DNA of 64,000 nucleotides from the NCBI GenBank assembly GCA_964648365.1, contig CAZYLK010000001.1, positions 1 through 64,000 on the forward strand. Reading direction: 5' to 3'. This document shows positions 17,299 through 25,770 of this stretch, in pieces. Below the pieces are notes generated by a model, which was not told where the DNA came from, ran no database searches, and worked only from the letters and a program-made list of their open reading frames with translations. This stretch comes from SURF-32 sp964648365. Lineage in GTDB: Bacteria > Planctomycetota > Phycisphaerae > UBA1845. The position numbers and the translations under genes were made by a program. Each line of letters opens with the position of its first letter. Positions within the stretch are counted from its first letter, which is position 1.

Positions 17299-17457
17299 GG
17301 CCCCGCGGCTCCAGGGGACGGTCCCATGCGGAGGTGTGGCAACACGCGTGCCAGCCTCCCGAACGGTGACCCACCTGGCTCAAAGGGCTATGCCGGTGGT
17401 AGACGTGCAGGTCAGGCCGTCGGTTGAACACCGAGGGGCTGAACCGGCCGGGGGGTG

Positions 17458-17682
17458 TTACCGCCGGTAGATGATCCGCCCGCGATTGAGGTCGTAGGGG
17501 GAGACTTCGATCAGGACGCGGTCGCCCGGCAGGATGCGGATGTAGTGCTTCCGCATCTTGCCCGAGATGTGGCACAAGACCCGGTGCTTGTCCTGACCGA
17601 CGTCCACCTCGATGGTGAACATCGCGTTCGGCAGCGCCTGGACCACCGTACCCTCCATCTCGATGACTTCAGCTTTCGCCAT
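17458..17682 (-). CDS. infA: Translation initiation factor IF-1
   Basis: 74 residues, the normal length of IF-1. It is a single OB-fold protein ([20 protein letters not shown] start; [19 protein letters not shown] core; [10 protein letters not shown] end). It binds the ribosomal A site during initiation. ATG 17682 has GGGAG just upstream; a longer in-frame extension is not supported. It lies 159 bases upstream of hypA on the same strand, so hyp transcription could in part come from the infA promoter. Its usual ribosomal-protein neighbours are not here. Confidence 0.97.
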   Translation of the reverse strand: MAKAEVIEMEGTVVQALPNAMFTIEVDVGQDKHRVLCHISGKMRKHYIRILPGDRVLIEVSPYDLNRGRIIYRR

Positions 17683-18005
17683 AGGCTCCCTGCTTCGCAT
17701 CCACGCCCGCCGCCGCGGCCGGCGACTCCCGGACCGCACGACCCCGGCGGGGTCTCAAATCGAAGGGGGGAGTATACGGGCGCTTCCCCGCTGCCTCAAC
17801 CCGGCGTCTTATCGGCGCCGCGACGGGGAGTAGCGGGGGGCGGCCGTGGACGGCGACCGCGTCGGCCGGCCCTTTCGAGGGAGCCGCGCAAAGCCTCATC
17901 GGCCTCAGAGTGTCGCGGCGGATGTAAGTGCGGGTTCCATCGGACGGTGCGTCCCTGCCGGCGCCGGGCGGTGCGAGCGCGTCGTCGCTGCCTGAGCCGT
18001 CGCCA
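17683..18005. other. Gene-free region upstream of infA
   Basis: 323 bases between infA and the protease gene. It contains the infA promoter at 17771-17799. Nothing else is recognised. Confidence 0.6.
17771..17799 (-). promoter_or_regulatory. Sigma-70 promoter for infA
   Basis: Minus strand: TTGAGG (17799 to 17794), a 17-base spacer, TATACT (17776 to 17771). Transcription would start near 17764, giving an 80-base leader before the infA ATG. Confidence 0.6.
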
Positions 18006-19256
18006 TCAACCGCAGCTTTCGCGGACGCCGCGCACTTTCCTGCACGCGCCGGCGCCCCCGTCCGGGCAGTCGATCTTGCGGAGCTTCAACTTTTTGTCGC
18101 ATTCCGCGATCTGCTCGCAGCGTGTGTCAGAGGCGAAACGGTCGCCGCGTGCCGGGCACGCATCGCATCCGCCGCGGGCCTTGGATGCATGCTTGAGGGA
18201 GTAGACGCACCGGTTTCCCGGTTCGACGACTTCCGCCAGATCCGGCCGGTAGCTCTCCAGCGTGCAGCGGATGCGACGCGCCTGCTGAGCCGTGAACTCC
18301 GTCATGCACAGATCGTCGGTGTAGTCCATGTAGTTCGTGTAGGGGTCGGGCGTGGAACACGAGACGGGGTTGCGCGGGCAGTCGTAATTCGGTTCTCGCT
18401 GCGTGTTCGTGTCGCAGATCGTGTCGCCGCGGGTGAAGCACTGCCCCTCGTTGTGGCAGCCGCCGTCAAACGTGTGCCACAGGCCGAGGTAGTGGCCGAC
18501 CTCGTGCGTGGCAGTGCGGCCCTGGTCGTACGGCGCCTCAGGCGCGTTGCGTCCGAAGACGCTGTGCAAAATCACCACGCGGTCGGACTTGCCGCCGACG
18601 TTGCCGTCCTGGGGCAGGAAGGGCACGTAGCCGAGGGCGCCGCGCGGCGAGTTGGTGTAGATGTTCATGTAACGGTGCGGATCCCACGCCAGTTCGCGGT
18701 AGTAGTCGCCGTCGTCGTCGAACCAGGTGTTGTTGACGGTTCGGGTGATGCCGGTGGTGGGGTTGCCGTCGGGGTCGGTCGTGGCCAGGAAGAACTCGAT
18801 CTGGATGTCCGTGCCGTCCTGGCCGTTGGTGCCCGGCAGGGCGAGGAAATCCTCGTTGAGGATGTCGATCTGGCTGCGAACCCGTTCGTCAGGGATCGCC
18901 CCGCGGCCGTTGGTGCGCTCGATCACGTGGACGACGACGGGGATGCGGTACCGGCGGACACCGGGGTCGTACACGTCTCTCGGGTTTGTGGACGAGTAGC
19001 CGCAATCGTCGTTGAGCGCGCCCGGCCCGGCCTCTCCGGCGGGCGGCGTGGCGCAGCGCATTCCGTGCGTCCGAAACAGGTCGGATTCGAGGTAATCGGA
19101 CCATGAGGCAAACGTCCGCCCGGCGGCGACGACGGCGCCGTCCTCGCGCTCTTCGAACGCAGGGAGGTCGGGGCGCTGGGCGAAGGCCGTCGCGACCGGC
19201 GATGCCGCGGCAACGAGGAGCGAGAGCGATAGAATCGTACGGCTGGGCGTCTTCAT
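18006..19256 (-). CDS. Secreted M43-type zinc metalloprotease with Cys-rich C-terminal domain
   Basis: 416 residues: signal peptide (1-27, ending TAFAQ), propeptide-like segment, then a pappalysin/cytophagalysin (M43) catalytic domain with the zinc motif HEVGHYLGLWH (251-261). A methionine-turn region near NYMDYTDDLCMTEFT follows. Cysteines around the active site fit M43 disulfides. Residues 350-415 form a separate domain with eight cysteines (CVY, CDACP, CEQ, ECDKK, CPDGG, CRKV, SCG). It also ends the secreted protein at 38808-39641, so it is probably a portable sorting or anchoring domain. ATG 19256 has GGAG upstream and starts the signal peptide. An extended -10 element lies at 19294-19302. 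Confidence 0.92.
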   Translation of the reverse strand: MKTPSRTILSLSLLVAAASPVATAFAQRPDLPAFEEREDGAVVAAGRTFASWSDYLESDLFRTHGMRCATPPAGEAGPGALNDDCGYSSTNPRDVYDPGVRRYRIPVVVHVIERTNGRGAIPDERVRSQIDILNEDFLALPGTNGQDGTDIQIEFFLATTDPDGNPTTGITRTVNNTWFDDDGDYYRELAWDPHRYMNIYTNSPRGALGYVPFLPQDGNVGGKSDRVVILHSVFGRNAPEAPYDQGRTATHEVGHYLGLWHTFDGGCHNEGQCFTRGDTICDTNTQREPNYDCPRNPVSCSTPDPYTNYMDYTDDLCMTEFTAQQARRIRCTLESYRPDLAEVVEPGNRCVYSLKHASKARGGCDACPARGDRFASDTRCEQIAECDKKLKLRKIDCPDGGAGACRKVRGVRESCG

Positions 19257-19293
19257 GTCATAGGCTCCGGGGCGACCACCGTCGGCCTTTCCC

Positions 19294-19302
19294 ATTGTAG
19301 CA
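19294..19302 (-). promoter_or_regulatory. Extended -10 promoter for the M43 protease gene
   Basis: Minus strand TGC-TACAAT (19302 to 19294), an extended -10 with no good -35. Transcription would start near 19287, about 30 bases before the ATG. Confidence 0.45.
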
Positions 19303-19538
19303 AACCCGAGCCCTCAAGGTGACCGAAGGCCCGGTGCGTTTCGACGTGGTCGGATCGTGACGATGAGGCTCGACGGCGCAGCGTCCCGCTCGTGCCTCTC
19401 GGGCATGGCGGTGGGAACGCGGAAACGATGGGGGCTTCCGACGGCGCGGCCGGCGGGGTAGACTAGGCGTATGAGTTTTCACTGGGCATTTGATGCAGGG
19501 ACTCACCACGCGGGTGAATGCTCAACCGAGGCGGAATC

Positions 19539-19769
19539 ATGGACTGGCGGAAACGAATCGTAGTAGACCCGGCCATCCTCGTCGGGAAGCCGGTGATCAA
19601 GGGGACACGAATCAGCGTGGAACTGGTGGTGGACTTGCTGGCGCGCGGATACACGATACAGGATGTGCTCCGACAGTATCCGCACATAACAGCGGAGGAC
19701 GTACAGGCGTGCCTTGCGTACGCCAGCTACGTGCTGCGTTCGGAACGGGTCTACGCCCACCCCGCATGA
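19539..19769 (+). CDS. DUF433 antitoxin-like protein
   Basis: A 76-residue protein of the DUF433 family: RIVVDPAILVGKPVIKGTRI, then a helix-turn-helix-like stretch VELVVDLLARGYTIQDVLRQ and YPHITAEDVQACLAYA. DUF433 proteins usually pair with a DUF5615 PIN-like toxin. That partner follows after 11 bases. ATG 19539 gives the usual N-terminus MDWRKRIVVDP. Its expected job is to bind and restrain the toxin and repress the pair. Confidence 0.9.
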   Translation: MDWRKRIVVDPAILVGKPVIKGTRISVELVVDLLARGYTIQDVLRQYPHITAEDVQACLAYASYVLRSERVYAHPA

Positions 19770-19780
19770 TGAGGTGACGA

Positions 19781-20155
19781 ATGCGGTTCCTCGCGAACGA
19801 GAACTTTCCCGGCCCGGTGGTGGAGGCGCTCCGCAGTCGTGGCGAAGACGTGAGTTGGATCGCCCAGGAATCGCCTGGCGCTCGCGACGATGTTGTCTTG
19901 GCGCGGGCTCAGATGGAACAACGAATTCTGGTGACCTTTGACAAGGATTTCGGCGAGTTGGCGTTCAGGTCGCGCCTTCCCGCCGCATCTGGAGTCGTAC
20001 TGTTTCGGCTCAACGGTGCCAGTCCGTCTGAAGACAATGCGCGGGCGTTGTCGGCGCTCGCCGAGCGACTGGACTGGGCCGGTCACTTCGCCGTCGTGCA
20101 TGACGATCGCATTCGCATGCGACCCCTGCCGCACCTGCAGAATGAGGATCCTTGA
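19781..20155 (+). CDS. DUF5615 PIN-like toxin
   Basis: A 124-residue protein with the DUF5615 pattern: MRFLANENFPGPVVEALRSR, acidic residues in SPGARDDVVLARA and the ILVTFDKDFGEL segment, all expected at a PIN-type nuclease site. PIN-domain toxins generally cut RNA. GAGGTG lies just upstream of the ATG. It is co-directional with the DUF433 gene, so the two form a two-gene toxin-antitoxin module. Confidence 0.9.
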   Translation: MRFLANENFPGPVVEALRSRGEDVSWIAQESPGARDDVVLARAQMEQRILVTFDKDFGELAFRSRLPAASGVVLFRLNGASPSEDNARALSALAERLDWAGHFAVVHDDRIRMRPLPHLQNEDP

Positions 20156-20296
20156 TCGGCGTTGGCGGTCGAAGTCGTTGCGGCGGGCGCTGATCACGTC
20201 ACGCCCATCATTGGGGGCGCGACGCCCCGCGCGGCGCTCGCATACGGCGCCGCGCGGGGATACCCACACACATGTTTCAGACGGGGCAGGGGGCGG

Positions 20297-21688
20297 CTAC
20301 GGGAAAATCCCCCGCTCCTTGTAGATCTTCTCCAGCCGGCTCAGCGCCAGCACGTACGCGGCCGTGCGCCAATCAATCGACAGTTCGCGGGCCTTGTCGC
20401 GCACGCGATCGTAGGCGAGGTTCATCTTCTTTCGCAGCTTGAAGTCCACCTCTTCCAGATCCCAGAACTCGCTCCGCTTGTTCTGCAGCCACTCGAAGTA
20501 GCTGACCACCACGCCGCCCGCGTTGCACAGGATGTCCGGGACGACGTCGATGCCTTTCTTCTGCAGGATCTCGTCCGCTTCGGGTGTGGTCGGGCCGTTG
20601 GCCGCTTCGGCCACCACCGAGACGTTCAGCCAGGGGGCCGTGGTGGCGTTGATCTGGTTCTCCATGGCCGCGGGCACGAAGATGTCGGCCGGCGTCTGCA
20701 TGAACATGATGTTGTCCACGAACTCGCCGCCGGGATAGCGGGCGACGCCGCCGTGAACGCTGACGTAGCGGAGCAGGTCTTCCGGGTCGAGGCCGTTGCG
20801 GTTGCGCACGCCTCCGGTCACATCCTGAACGGCGATCAACTTGGCGCCCATGCCGGCGATGAGGCGGGCCGCCCAGGAGCCGACGTTGCCGAACCCCTGC
20901 ACGGTGAACGTCGCCTCTTCCAGCGGTCGGCGATGCTCCTGCGCCCAGCGCTGCACACAGTACGCGACGCCCTGGCCGGTGGCCTTGTCGCGCCCGGCGC
21001 TGCCGCCGGCCGCCACCGGCTTGCCCGTGACGACGTGGACGTGTCGCTGCCGTTCGTGCGGGGGCAGCGTGGACAGATACGTGTCCAGGATCCACGCCAT
21101 GATCTGCGGATTCGTGTTCACGTCCGGGGCGGGGATGTCGTAGTCAGGCCCGATGTTGTCGCCCAATGCGTAGGCGAATCGCCGCGTGATGCGTTCCAAC
21201 TGCGTGGCGGAGTACTTCGACGGGTCGATCTGGATGCCCCCCTTGGCCCCGCCGAACGGGATGTCGACCAGGGCGCACTTGAAGGTCATCCACGCCGCCA
21301 GTGCCCGGGCTTCGTCGATGTCGAGTTGCGGATGAAACCGCAGCCCGCCCTTGAAGGGACCGAGCGCGTCGTTGTGCTGCACGCGATAGCCGGTGAAGAC
21401 CTCGACGTCACAGCCGTTCATCTTCACCGGGAAGTTGACGACGATTTCGTTTTCGGTGCTGCCGATGATCTTCCGGATATTGGGATCGAGCCGCATGAGG
21501 TCCGCCGCCCGGTCGAGCCGCGTCATCACGTCGGCGAACAGCGACCGCGGCGCCGCGGGCGCGGCCGGGGGGGGCGGCGGCTGTGGTGCGCGCGGCCGAT
21601 CGTCCCTGGGTTCCACGCGAGGCGCTTTTCGTTCCTCGAGCACGCCGGGTGACGTGCTCGACTGTTCGATGATGGTATGCGTTGCCAT
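20297..21688 (-). CDS. Glutamate dehydrogenase
   Basis: A 463-residue Glu/Leu/Phe/Val dehydrogenase that interconverts glutamate with 2-oxoglutarate and ammonia. Seen: the substrate-binding GPFKGGLRFHP and catalytic-lysine region PFGGAKGGI, the Rossmann motif VQGFGNVGSWAARL and the PDILCNAGGVVVSYFEW end. It has a Pro/Ala-rich N-terminal tail of about 45 residues that is not usual. ATG 21688 is chosen; upstream in-frame sequence is low-complexity and overlaps the gene before it. The Cys-rich gene lies 122 bases upstream on the same strand and may be co-transcribed. Confidence 0.95.
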   Translation of the reverse strand: MATHTIIEQSSTSPGVLEERKAPRVEPRDDRPRAPQPPPPPAAPAAPRSLFADVMTRLDRAADLMRLDPNIRKIIGSTENEIVVNFPVKMNGCDVEVFTGYRVQHNDALGPFKGGLRFHPQLDIDEARALAAWMTFKCALVDIPFGGAKGGIQIDPSKYSATQLERITRRFAYALGDNIGPDYDIPAPDVNTNPQIMAWILDTYLSTLPPHERQRHVHVVTGKPVAAGGSAGRDKATGQGVAYCVQRWAQEHRRPLEEATFTVQGFGNVGSWAARLIAGMGAKLIAVQDVTGGVRNRNGLDPEDLLRYVSVHGGVARYPGGEFVDNIMFMQTPADIFVPAAMENQINATTAPWLNVSVVAEAANGPTTPEADEILQKKGIDVVPDILCNAGGVVVSYFEWLQNKRSEFWDLEEVDFKLRKKMNLAYDRVRDKARELSIDWRTAAYVLALSRLEKIYKERGIFP

Positions 21689-21810
21689 GGCATCAACTGC
21701 CTTTCTGGACGGATGCAGCGGGCCGGCCACACCGGGTCGCACCGCTGCATCCGGGTTTGTGTTTTTCTTTCGGTCGGCGAACCCCGTACCGGCACGCTGC
21801 GCGGCGTGCG

Positions 21811-22230
21811 TTATTCGAACTCCTCGCAGTGCCACACGCCGCCTTCAGGACGGGGGTATGTGCAACTGTCGCGCTTGACGCAGGTGGCGCACAGCCCGCG
21901 AGCCCGCGATTCGGCGCCGAGTTCGAGCTGCGACGCCGCGATCGGCTCCGACCGCCGCATGGCGACCGGCGCCTGAATGCCGTCGAACTCGTCACAGAAG
22001 ATCACCGGCCGGACGGCGCCGAGTCGATAGGTACAGGTCCGCGCCAGCGTGCAGCTTATGCACAAGCCGCGCGGCACGTCCGGTTCGGGTCGCGTGCTAC
22101 GGCGCTCCTCGGACGCGGCCGGCGACGTGGACGGGGCCGGTGCGGCGGGCGCCGTCTCCCGCGGGCGATCCGCCGGGCTGACCCGTTTCCGGTGGATGAC
22201 AGTCGTTGCTTGAGTCTTCGGGTCGTACAT
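21811..22230 (-). CDS. Small protein with two tandem four-cysteine modules
   Basis: 139 residues; family not named. The N-terminal half is Pro/Ala-rich. Two similar modules follow: GLCISCTLARTCTY then FCDEFD, and GLCATCVKRDSCTYP then WHCEEFE. Each has the pattern CxxC-x5-C-x10-12-C ending in an acidic EF. This suggests a metal site, probably zinc or an iron-sulfur cluster. ATG 22230 has GGAGG six bases upstream, so it is well expressed in principle. It precedes glutamate dehydrogenase, which hints at a regulatory or redox link to nitrogen metabolism; that is inference. Confidence 0.75.
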   Translation of the reverse strand: MYDPKTQATTVIHRKRVSPADRPRETAPAAPAPSTSPAASEERRSTRPEPDVPRGLCISCTLARTCTYRLGAVRPVIFCDEFDGIQAPVAMRRSEPIAASQLELGAESRARGLCATCVKRDSCTYPRPEGGVWHCEEFE

Positions 22231-22595
22231 CGCACACCTCCAGGTCGATCCTCATGGATCATCCGACGGTCTCGAATCGCAACATCGACGGCCGTCAACG
22301 GTAAATGGGCAGGAGGTGTGCCGGGGGAAGGGGTGATAAACGCATCCGTGCCGCGAACGGCGGCAGGCGGGTTAACGCCTTGAATTGAAGCAGGTTACGA
22401 GCGCGCGCCCGTTTGCGATGCTGCGCGAGACTGCGATGCCGAATGGCTGGGAAGGCGGGGCGAAATGTACCGGCGGGGAGTAGCGCACCGCGCGGCGTTC
22501 GCGCGATGGCTCAGCGGATCAGGTCGACTTCTAACGGCCGGCCCGTACCCGTCCTCGCGTGGAACCTCGCTACCCGTCCGCGGCCGACCGCTGCC
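22231..22595. other. Gene-free region between the Cys-rich gene and the three-gene cassette
   Basis: 365 bases. It should hold the promoter of the Cys-rich gene. No repeat, RNA gene or convincing -35/-10 pair was recognised. Confidence 0.5.
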
Positions 22596-23009
22596 TCATG
22601 ACAGAGCAGACGCCGTTGGTACGAAGCTCGTCACCGCGGCGATCTCCTGCGCGATCGACTTCTGCGCCGGCTTGTCGCCGGGCCAGCCGGATACATCGGC
22701 GTGGTTCGGGTTGCCCTCGATGGGCGCCGCTCTGACAACGAGTTGATGCTTCAAGCAGACAGCGGTACGAAAGTCGCCCCGCCCATAGAGGGTCCTGCCT
22801 CTCGCCCCGGCGATTTGCTGTCCTACCGACCAAACTTCGGCGTCGGTCGCGAGGATGTGCCGGGTAACGGACAGATCCGTGTGAGGATGGGGGATGAACG
22901 CATCGGGCTTCAGGGTCTGATCGCTGCCGCGAATGTGGCTTCGCTGAAGGACGTATCGCGCCAACAACTCATCGCTTCCCACATCAGGTACGTTCGCCGG
23001 GTCGATCAT
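22596..23009 (-). CDS. Conserved hypothetical protein, third gene of the TIGR04255 cassette
   Basis: 137 residues; function unknown. It contains LLARYVLQRSHIRGSDQTLK, then PHPHTDLSVTRH, ARGRTLYGRGDF, and near the C-terminus NPNHADVSGWPGDKPAQKSI. I recall this type as a sporadically distributed family of bacterial accessory regions. ATG 23009 overlaps the stop of the preceding gene in an ATGA, which fixes the start. The strong conservation of His, Arg and Asp residues would suit an enzyme, but no catalytic motif is recognised. Confidence 0.72.
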   Translation of the reverse strand: MIDPANVPDVGSDELLARYVLQRSHIRGSDQTLKPDAFIPHPHTDLSVTRHILATDAEVWSVGQQIAGARGRTLYGRGDFRTAVCLKHQLVVRAAPIEGNPNHADVSGWPGDKPAQKSIAQEIAAVTSFVPTASALS

Positions 23010-23458
23010 GCGGCGTAGACCCTCTGGATCAACTCGATGATCTCTGTGGGAACGTCGCCAAAGAAGACTTGTGTCCCGTAGACTCGATTGGGTCCGATCA
23101 ACGCGGCGAAGTGCAGTTCGTCGTCGGGACTGACGCTCACGGACAGCGTTCGGCGGGCCGACCGATGCCACTCAAATGTAATCTCGCCGTCCGGCTCGGC
23201 GCCGACTGAGGGAGCGGGATAGCCAAGCGGGAATGATTCGAGGAAGAGATACGCATTTCGCAACGCGCAGGGCGCGACGGGAAGCGCATCGTGGCCATCC
23301 CAGTTCGGCTCGCGACATTCCTCCCAGACGGTCCCCAACTCATCTCGGAGTGCGCTCGCGATGCCGAACACGTTTGACGTGTGTAGTTCACGGCGACTGA
23401 GCCGCGTGGAATCCTCAACGTACTGCGCCGCGTCACTGAATCCACAAGTATATATCAT
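23006..23458 (-). CDS. Conserved hypothetical protein, second gene of the TIGR04255 cassette
   Basis: 150 residues; function unknown. The segment ECREPNWDGHDALPV followed by APSVGAEPDGEITFEWHR and RRTLSVSVSPDDELHFAAL is a recognisable sporadic family, apparently all beta in its second half. It overlaps the genes before and after by four bases each, so all three should be made together from one transcript. No signal peptide or membrane helix. Confidence 0.72.
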   Translation of the reverse strand: MIYTCGFSDAAQYVEDSTRLSRRELHTSNVFGIASALRDELGTVWEECREPNWDGHDALPVAPCALRNAYLFLESFPLGYPAPSVGAEPDGEITFEWHRSARRTLSVSVSPDDELHFAALIGPNRVYGTQVFFGDVPTEIIELIQRVYAA

Positions 23459-24351
23459 TGCTTCTGTCGCTTGAACGAGTTAATCGCCGCTTTGCTCATG
23501 AGGCTGAAGAACGCCTTGTTCTTGAACCATCTCATCTTGGGCAGTAGCTCCTGTAGGATACCATCGTCCGGCGGAAATCCACGCGTCGTGAACACATCGA
23601 TGTCAACGATCAGTCCGACTCCGCCACTTCCTGGAGGGACCGGTGGTTGGATCGCCTGCACAACCTTGATTCGCAGGGGCTCATTCGGAATGTCGTGCAG
23701 ACTCTGATACAAGAAACTGCTTAGCGGCAGTCCCAAGGGCTCCAGGCACTGTGGCGGCGACGCGAGACTGCGAGCCACCGCAGGCAGCTCGATCGGGAGG
23801 ACGCGATTGATGAACCTTACGCCGAGCCTCTGGATCTCGGTAGGTTGGGCCAACTCCAAGAAGACCCGCCAGACGCGCTGGCCTTCTGCGGCGAAAGCGT
23901 CCCAGCGCTCGTAGGGCGTCAGTCGGCTGAATGCCACGCCGTCCCGTGTAAACTGGACGATCTGCCGGCCATCCTCCGAGGTCAGCCGAAGTCCGTGCCC
24001 GGTATCGCGCCGAAGAACCGTCGAAGCAGACTCGCCTTCTAGCTGTGCCTGGAACTCGAGGTAATGCTGGGGTTGGCACTTAGGATACTCCGGAAGGCGC
24101 CGAGTGAGTAGTTCCTGTAGTTCGTGCGGCTGCAGCGATCTCGCCGCCCTCGCTCGCCAGTGAATAACGGCCTCGACTATCGGCGCGGCGGTCAGATTGG
24201 GAAAGGTCTCAGCCATGTCGAGTTTGAACTTCGGAACTCGCGAACGCGAGGTACGGCCGGCCGTGCTCGCCCCCACCGTTCGTGTCCGGCGCCTGTCCCC
24301 TGCCGCCTGTCGTGCCGGGCGCTTCCCCATCGTCGATTCTCTACTGGCCAT
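23455..24351 (-). CDS. TIGR04255 family protein, first gene of the cassette
   Basis: Up to 298 residues. From AETFPNLTAAPIVEAVIHWR onward it follows TIGR04255, a sporadically distributed family of unknown function often found in accessory regions. Later landmarks are RLTPYERWDAF, RLGVRFINRV and the C-terminal IVDIDVFTTRGFP. The first 45 residues are rich in Arg and Lys and could be a non-conserved nucleic-acid-binding tail, or the true start may be ATG 24216 (MAETFPNL). Neither start has a clear ribosome binding site. The four-base overlap with the next gene shows translational coupling. Confidence 0.75.
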   Translation of the reverse strand: MASRESTMGKRPARQAAGDRRRTRTVGASTAGRTSRSRVPKFKLDMAETFPNLTAAPIVEAVIHWRARAARSLQPHELQELLTRRLPEYPKCQPQHYLEFQAQLEGESASTVLRRDTGHGLRLTSEDGRQIVQFTRDGVAFSRLTPYERWDAFAAEGQRVWRVFLELAQPTEIQRLGVRFINRVLPIELPAVARSLASPPQCLEPLGLPLSSFLYQSLHDIPNEPLRIKVVQAIQPPVPPGSGGVGLIVDIDVFTTRGFPPDDGILQELLPKMRWFKNKAFFSLMSKAAINSFKRQKQ

Positions 24352-24423
24352 CGTCGTATCATAGCCTTATCGGGAACTCCGCTCCAACGCGCTGACCGCG
24401 TCATCGATCAGGCGCGCTTCCAG

Positions 24424-25770
24424 TCAGTCCCCGCCCTCCTCCACCGCCTTCAGCTTCTCCCGCAGCGTCTTGCGGTCGATGCCGAGCAGTTCGGCGGCGC
24501 GGGTCTTGTTGCCCTGCACAGCGTCGAGGACGAAGCGGATGTGGTTCATCTCGACTTCGGCCAGCGTGGTGATCTCGCGCGGCGGGCCGGCGGCGGAGAA
24601 GCGCATCAGCGCGGGCAGGTCGCTGACGTCGATCGTGTCCGAGTCGGCCATGACCACCAGCCGGTGGACGACGTTTTCCAGTTCGCGCACGTTGCCCGGC
24701 CAGTTGTGGCCGCGCAGGGCTTCGATGGCCGCGGGCGTGAACTGCGGCACGGGCTTGTCCTGCTGCCGGGCGAAGCCGGCCGCGAACCGGTGCAGCAGCG
24801 CCAGCACGTCGTCACCGCGCTCGCGCAGCGGCGGCAGTTCGAGCGTGACGATGTTGAGGCGGAAGAAGAGGTCGTCGCGGAAGAGGCCCTTTTTCACCAG
24901 GGTTGCCAGGTCTTTGTTGGTGGCGGCGATGATGCGGACGTCCACCTCGCGCGGCCGGGCGGCGCCGACCATCTGCACCTGCCGGTCCTCGATGACGCGC
25001 AGCAGCTTGGCCTGCATCGGCATGGTCAGCTCGGCGATCTCGTCGAGGAAAATCGTGCCGTGATCGGCGGTGATGAAAAAGCCCGCCCGCGTGGTGACCG
25101 CGCCGGTGAACGCGCCCTTCACGTGTCCGAACAGTTCGCTTTCGACCAATCCGTCCGGAATGCCGGCGCAGTTGACGGGCACGAAGGGCGCGGCCGCGCG
25201 TGCGCCGTGATAGTGAATCGCCCGCGACACCAGTTCCTTGCCGGTGCCGCTCTCGCCGGTCACCAGGACGGTCGCATCGGCCGCGGCCGCCTTGGCGATG
25301 GCGCGAAACACCTTGCGCATGACGGGCGAGTCGCCGACGATGCCGAACTGCTCGCCGAGGGCGTGGTCGAAATCAGCCAGCGCCGCCCGCCGCAGACGGA
25401 CCTTCTCCAGGGCGCTGCCCACGGCCGCCAGCAACTCCTCGTCCGTAAATGGCTTGGACAGATAATCCTCGGCGCCCTCTTTGACCGCGGACACGGCGCT
25501 GTCGATCGAGGCATAGCCGGTGATCATGATGACGGCGGTGAACTCGAAATGGGCGCGGACGTGGCGGATCAGGTCCAGCCCGGTTGCCTTCGGCATGCGC
25601 AGATCCGTGATGACCAGGTCGATCGGCATGGTCTCGAGCATGCGCACCGCTTCCGCCACGCCGCTGGTGGCAAAGACGGTGTAGCCGCGCGTCGACAGCG
25701 TCCGCTGCAAGACCTCGCGGGCGTCTGCCGAGTCATCCACCACCAGGATGCGTTCGCCGCGGTCCGTCAT
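24424..25770 (-). CDS. Sigma-54-dependent response regulator (NtrC family)
   Basis: 448 residues in three domains. The receiver has phospho-acceptor D56 in ITDLRMPKA. The AAA+ domain has Walker A GESGTGKE, the sigma-54 contact loop GAFTGA, Walker [11 protein letters not shown] and the arginine region [10 protein letters not shown]. The C-terminus is a Fis-type helix-turn-helix ([20 protein letters not shown]). When phosphorylated it should open sigma-54 promoters. It overlaps the histidine kinase gene by four bases, so the kinase is surely its partner. Target genes cannot be told from the window. Confidence 0.97.
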   Translation of the reverse strand: MTDRGERILVVDDSADAREVLQRTLSTRGYTVFATSGVAEAVRMLETMPIDLVITDLRMPKATGLDLIRHVRAHFEFTAVIMITGYASIDSAVSAVKEGAEDYLSKPFTDEELLAAVGSALEKVRLRRAALADFDHALGEQFGIVGDSPVMRKVFRAIAKAAAADATVLVTGESGTGKELVSRAIHYHGARAAAPFVPVNCAGIPDGLVESELFGHVKGAFTGAVTTRAGFFITADHGTIFLDEIAELTMPMQAKLLRVIEDRQVQMVGAARPREVDVRIIAATNKDLATLVKKGLFRDDLFFRLNIVTLELPPLRERGDDVLALLHRFAAGFARQQDKPVPQFTPAAIEALRGHNWPGNVRELENVVHRLVVMADSDTIDVSDLPALMRFSAAGPPREITTLAEVEMNHIRFVLDAVQGNKTRAAELLGIDRKTLREKLKAVEEGGD

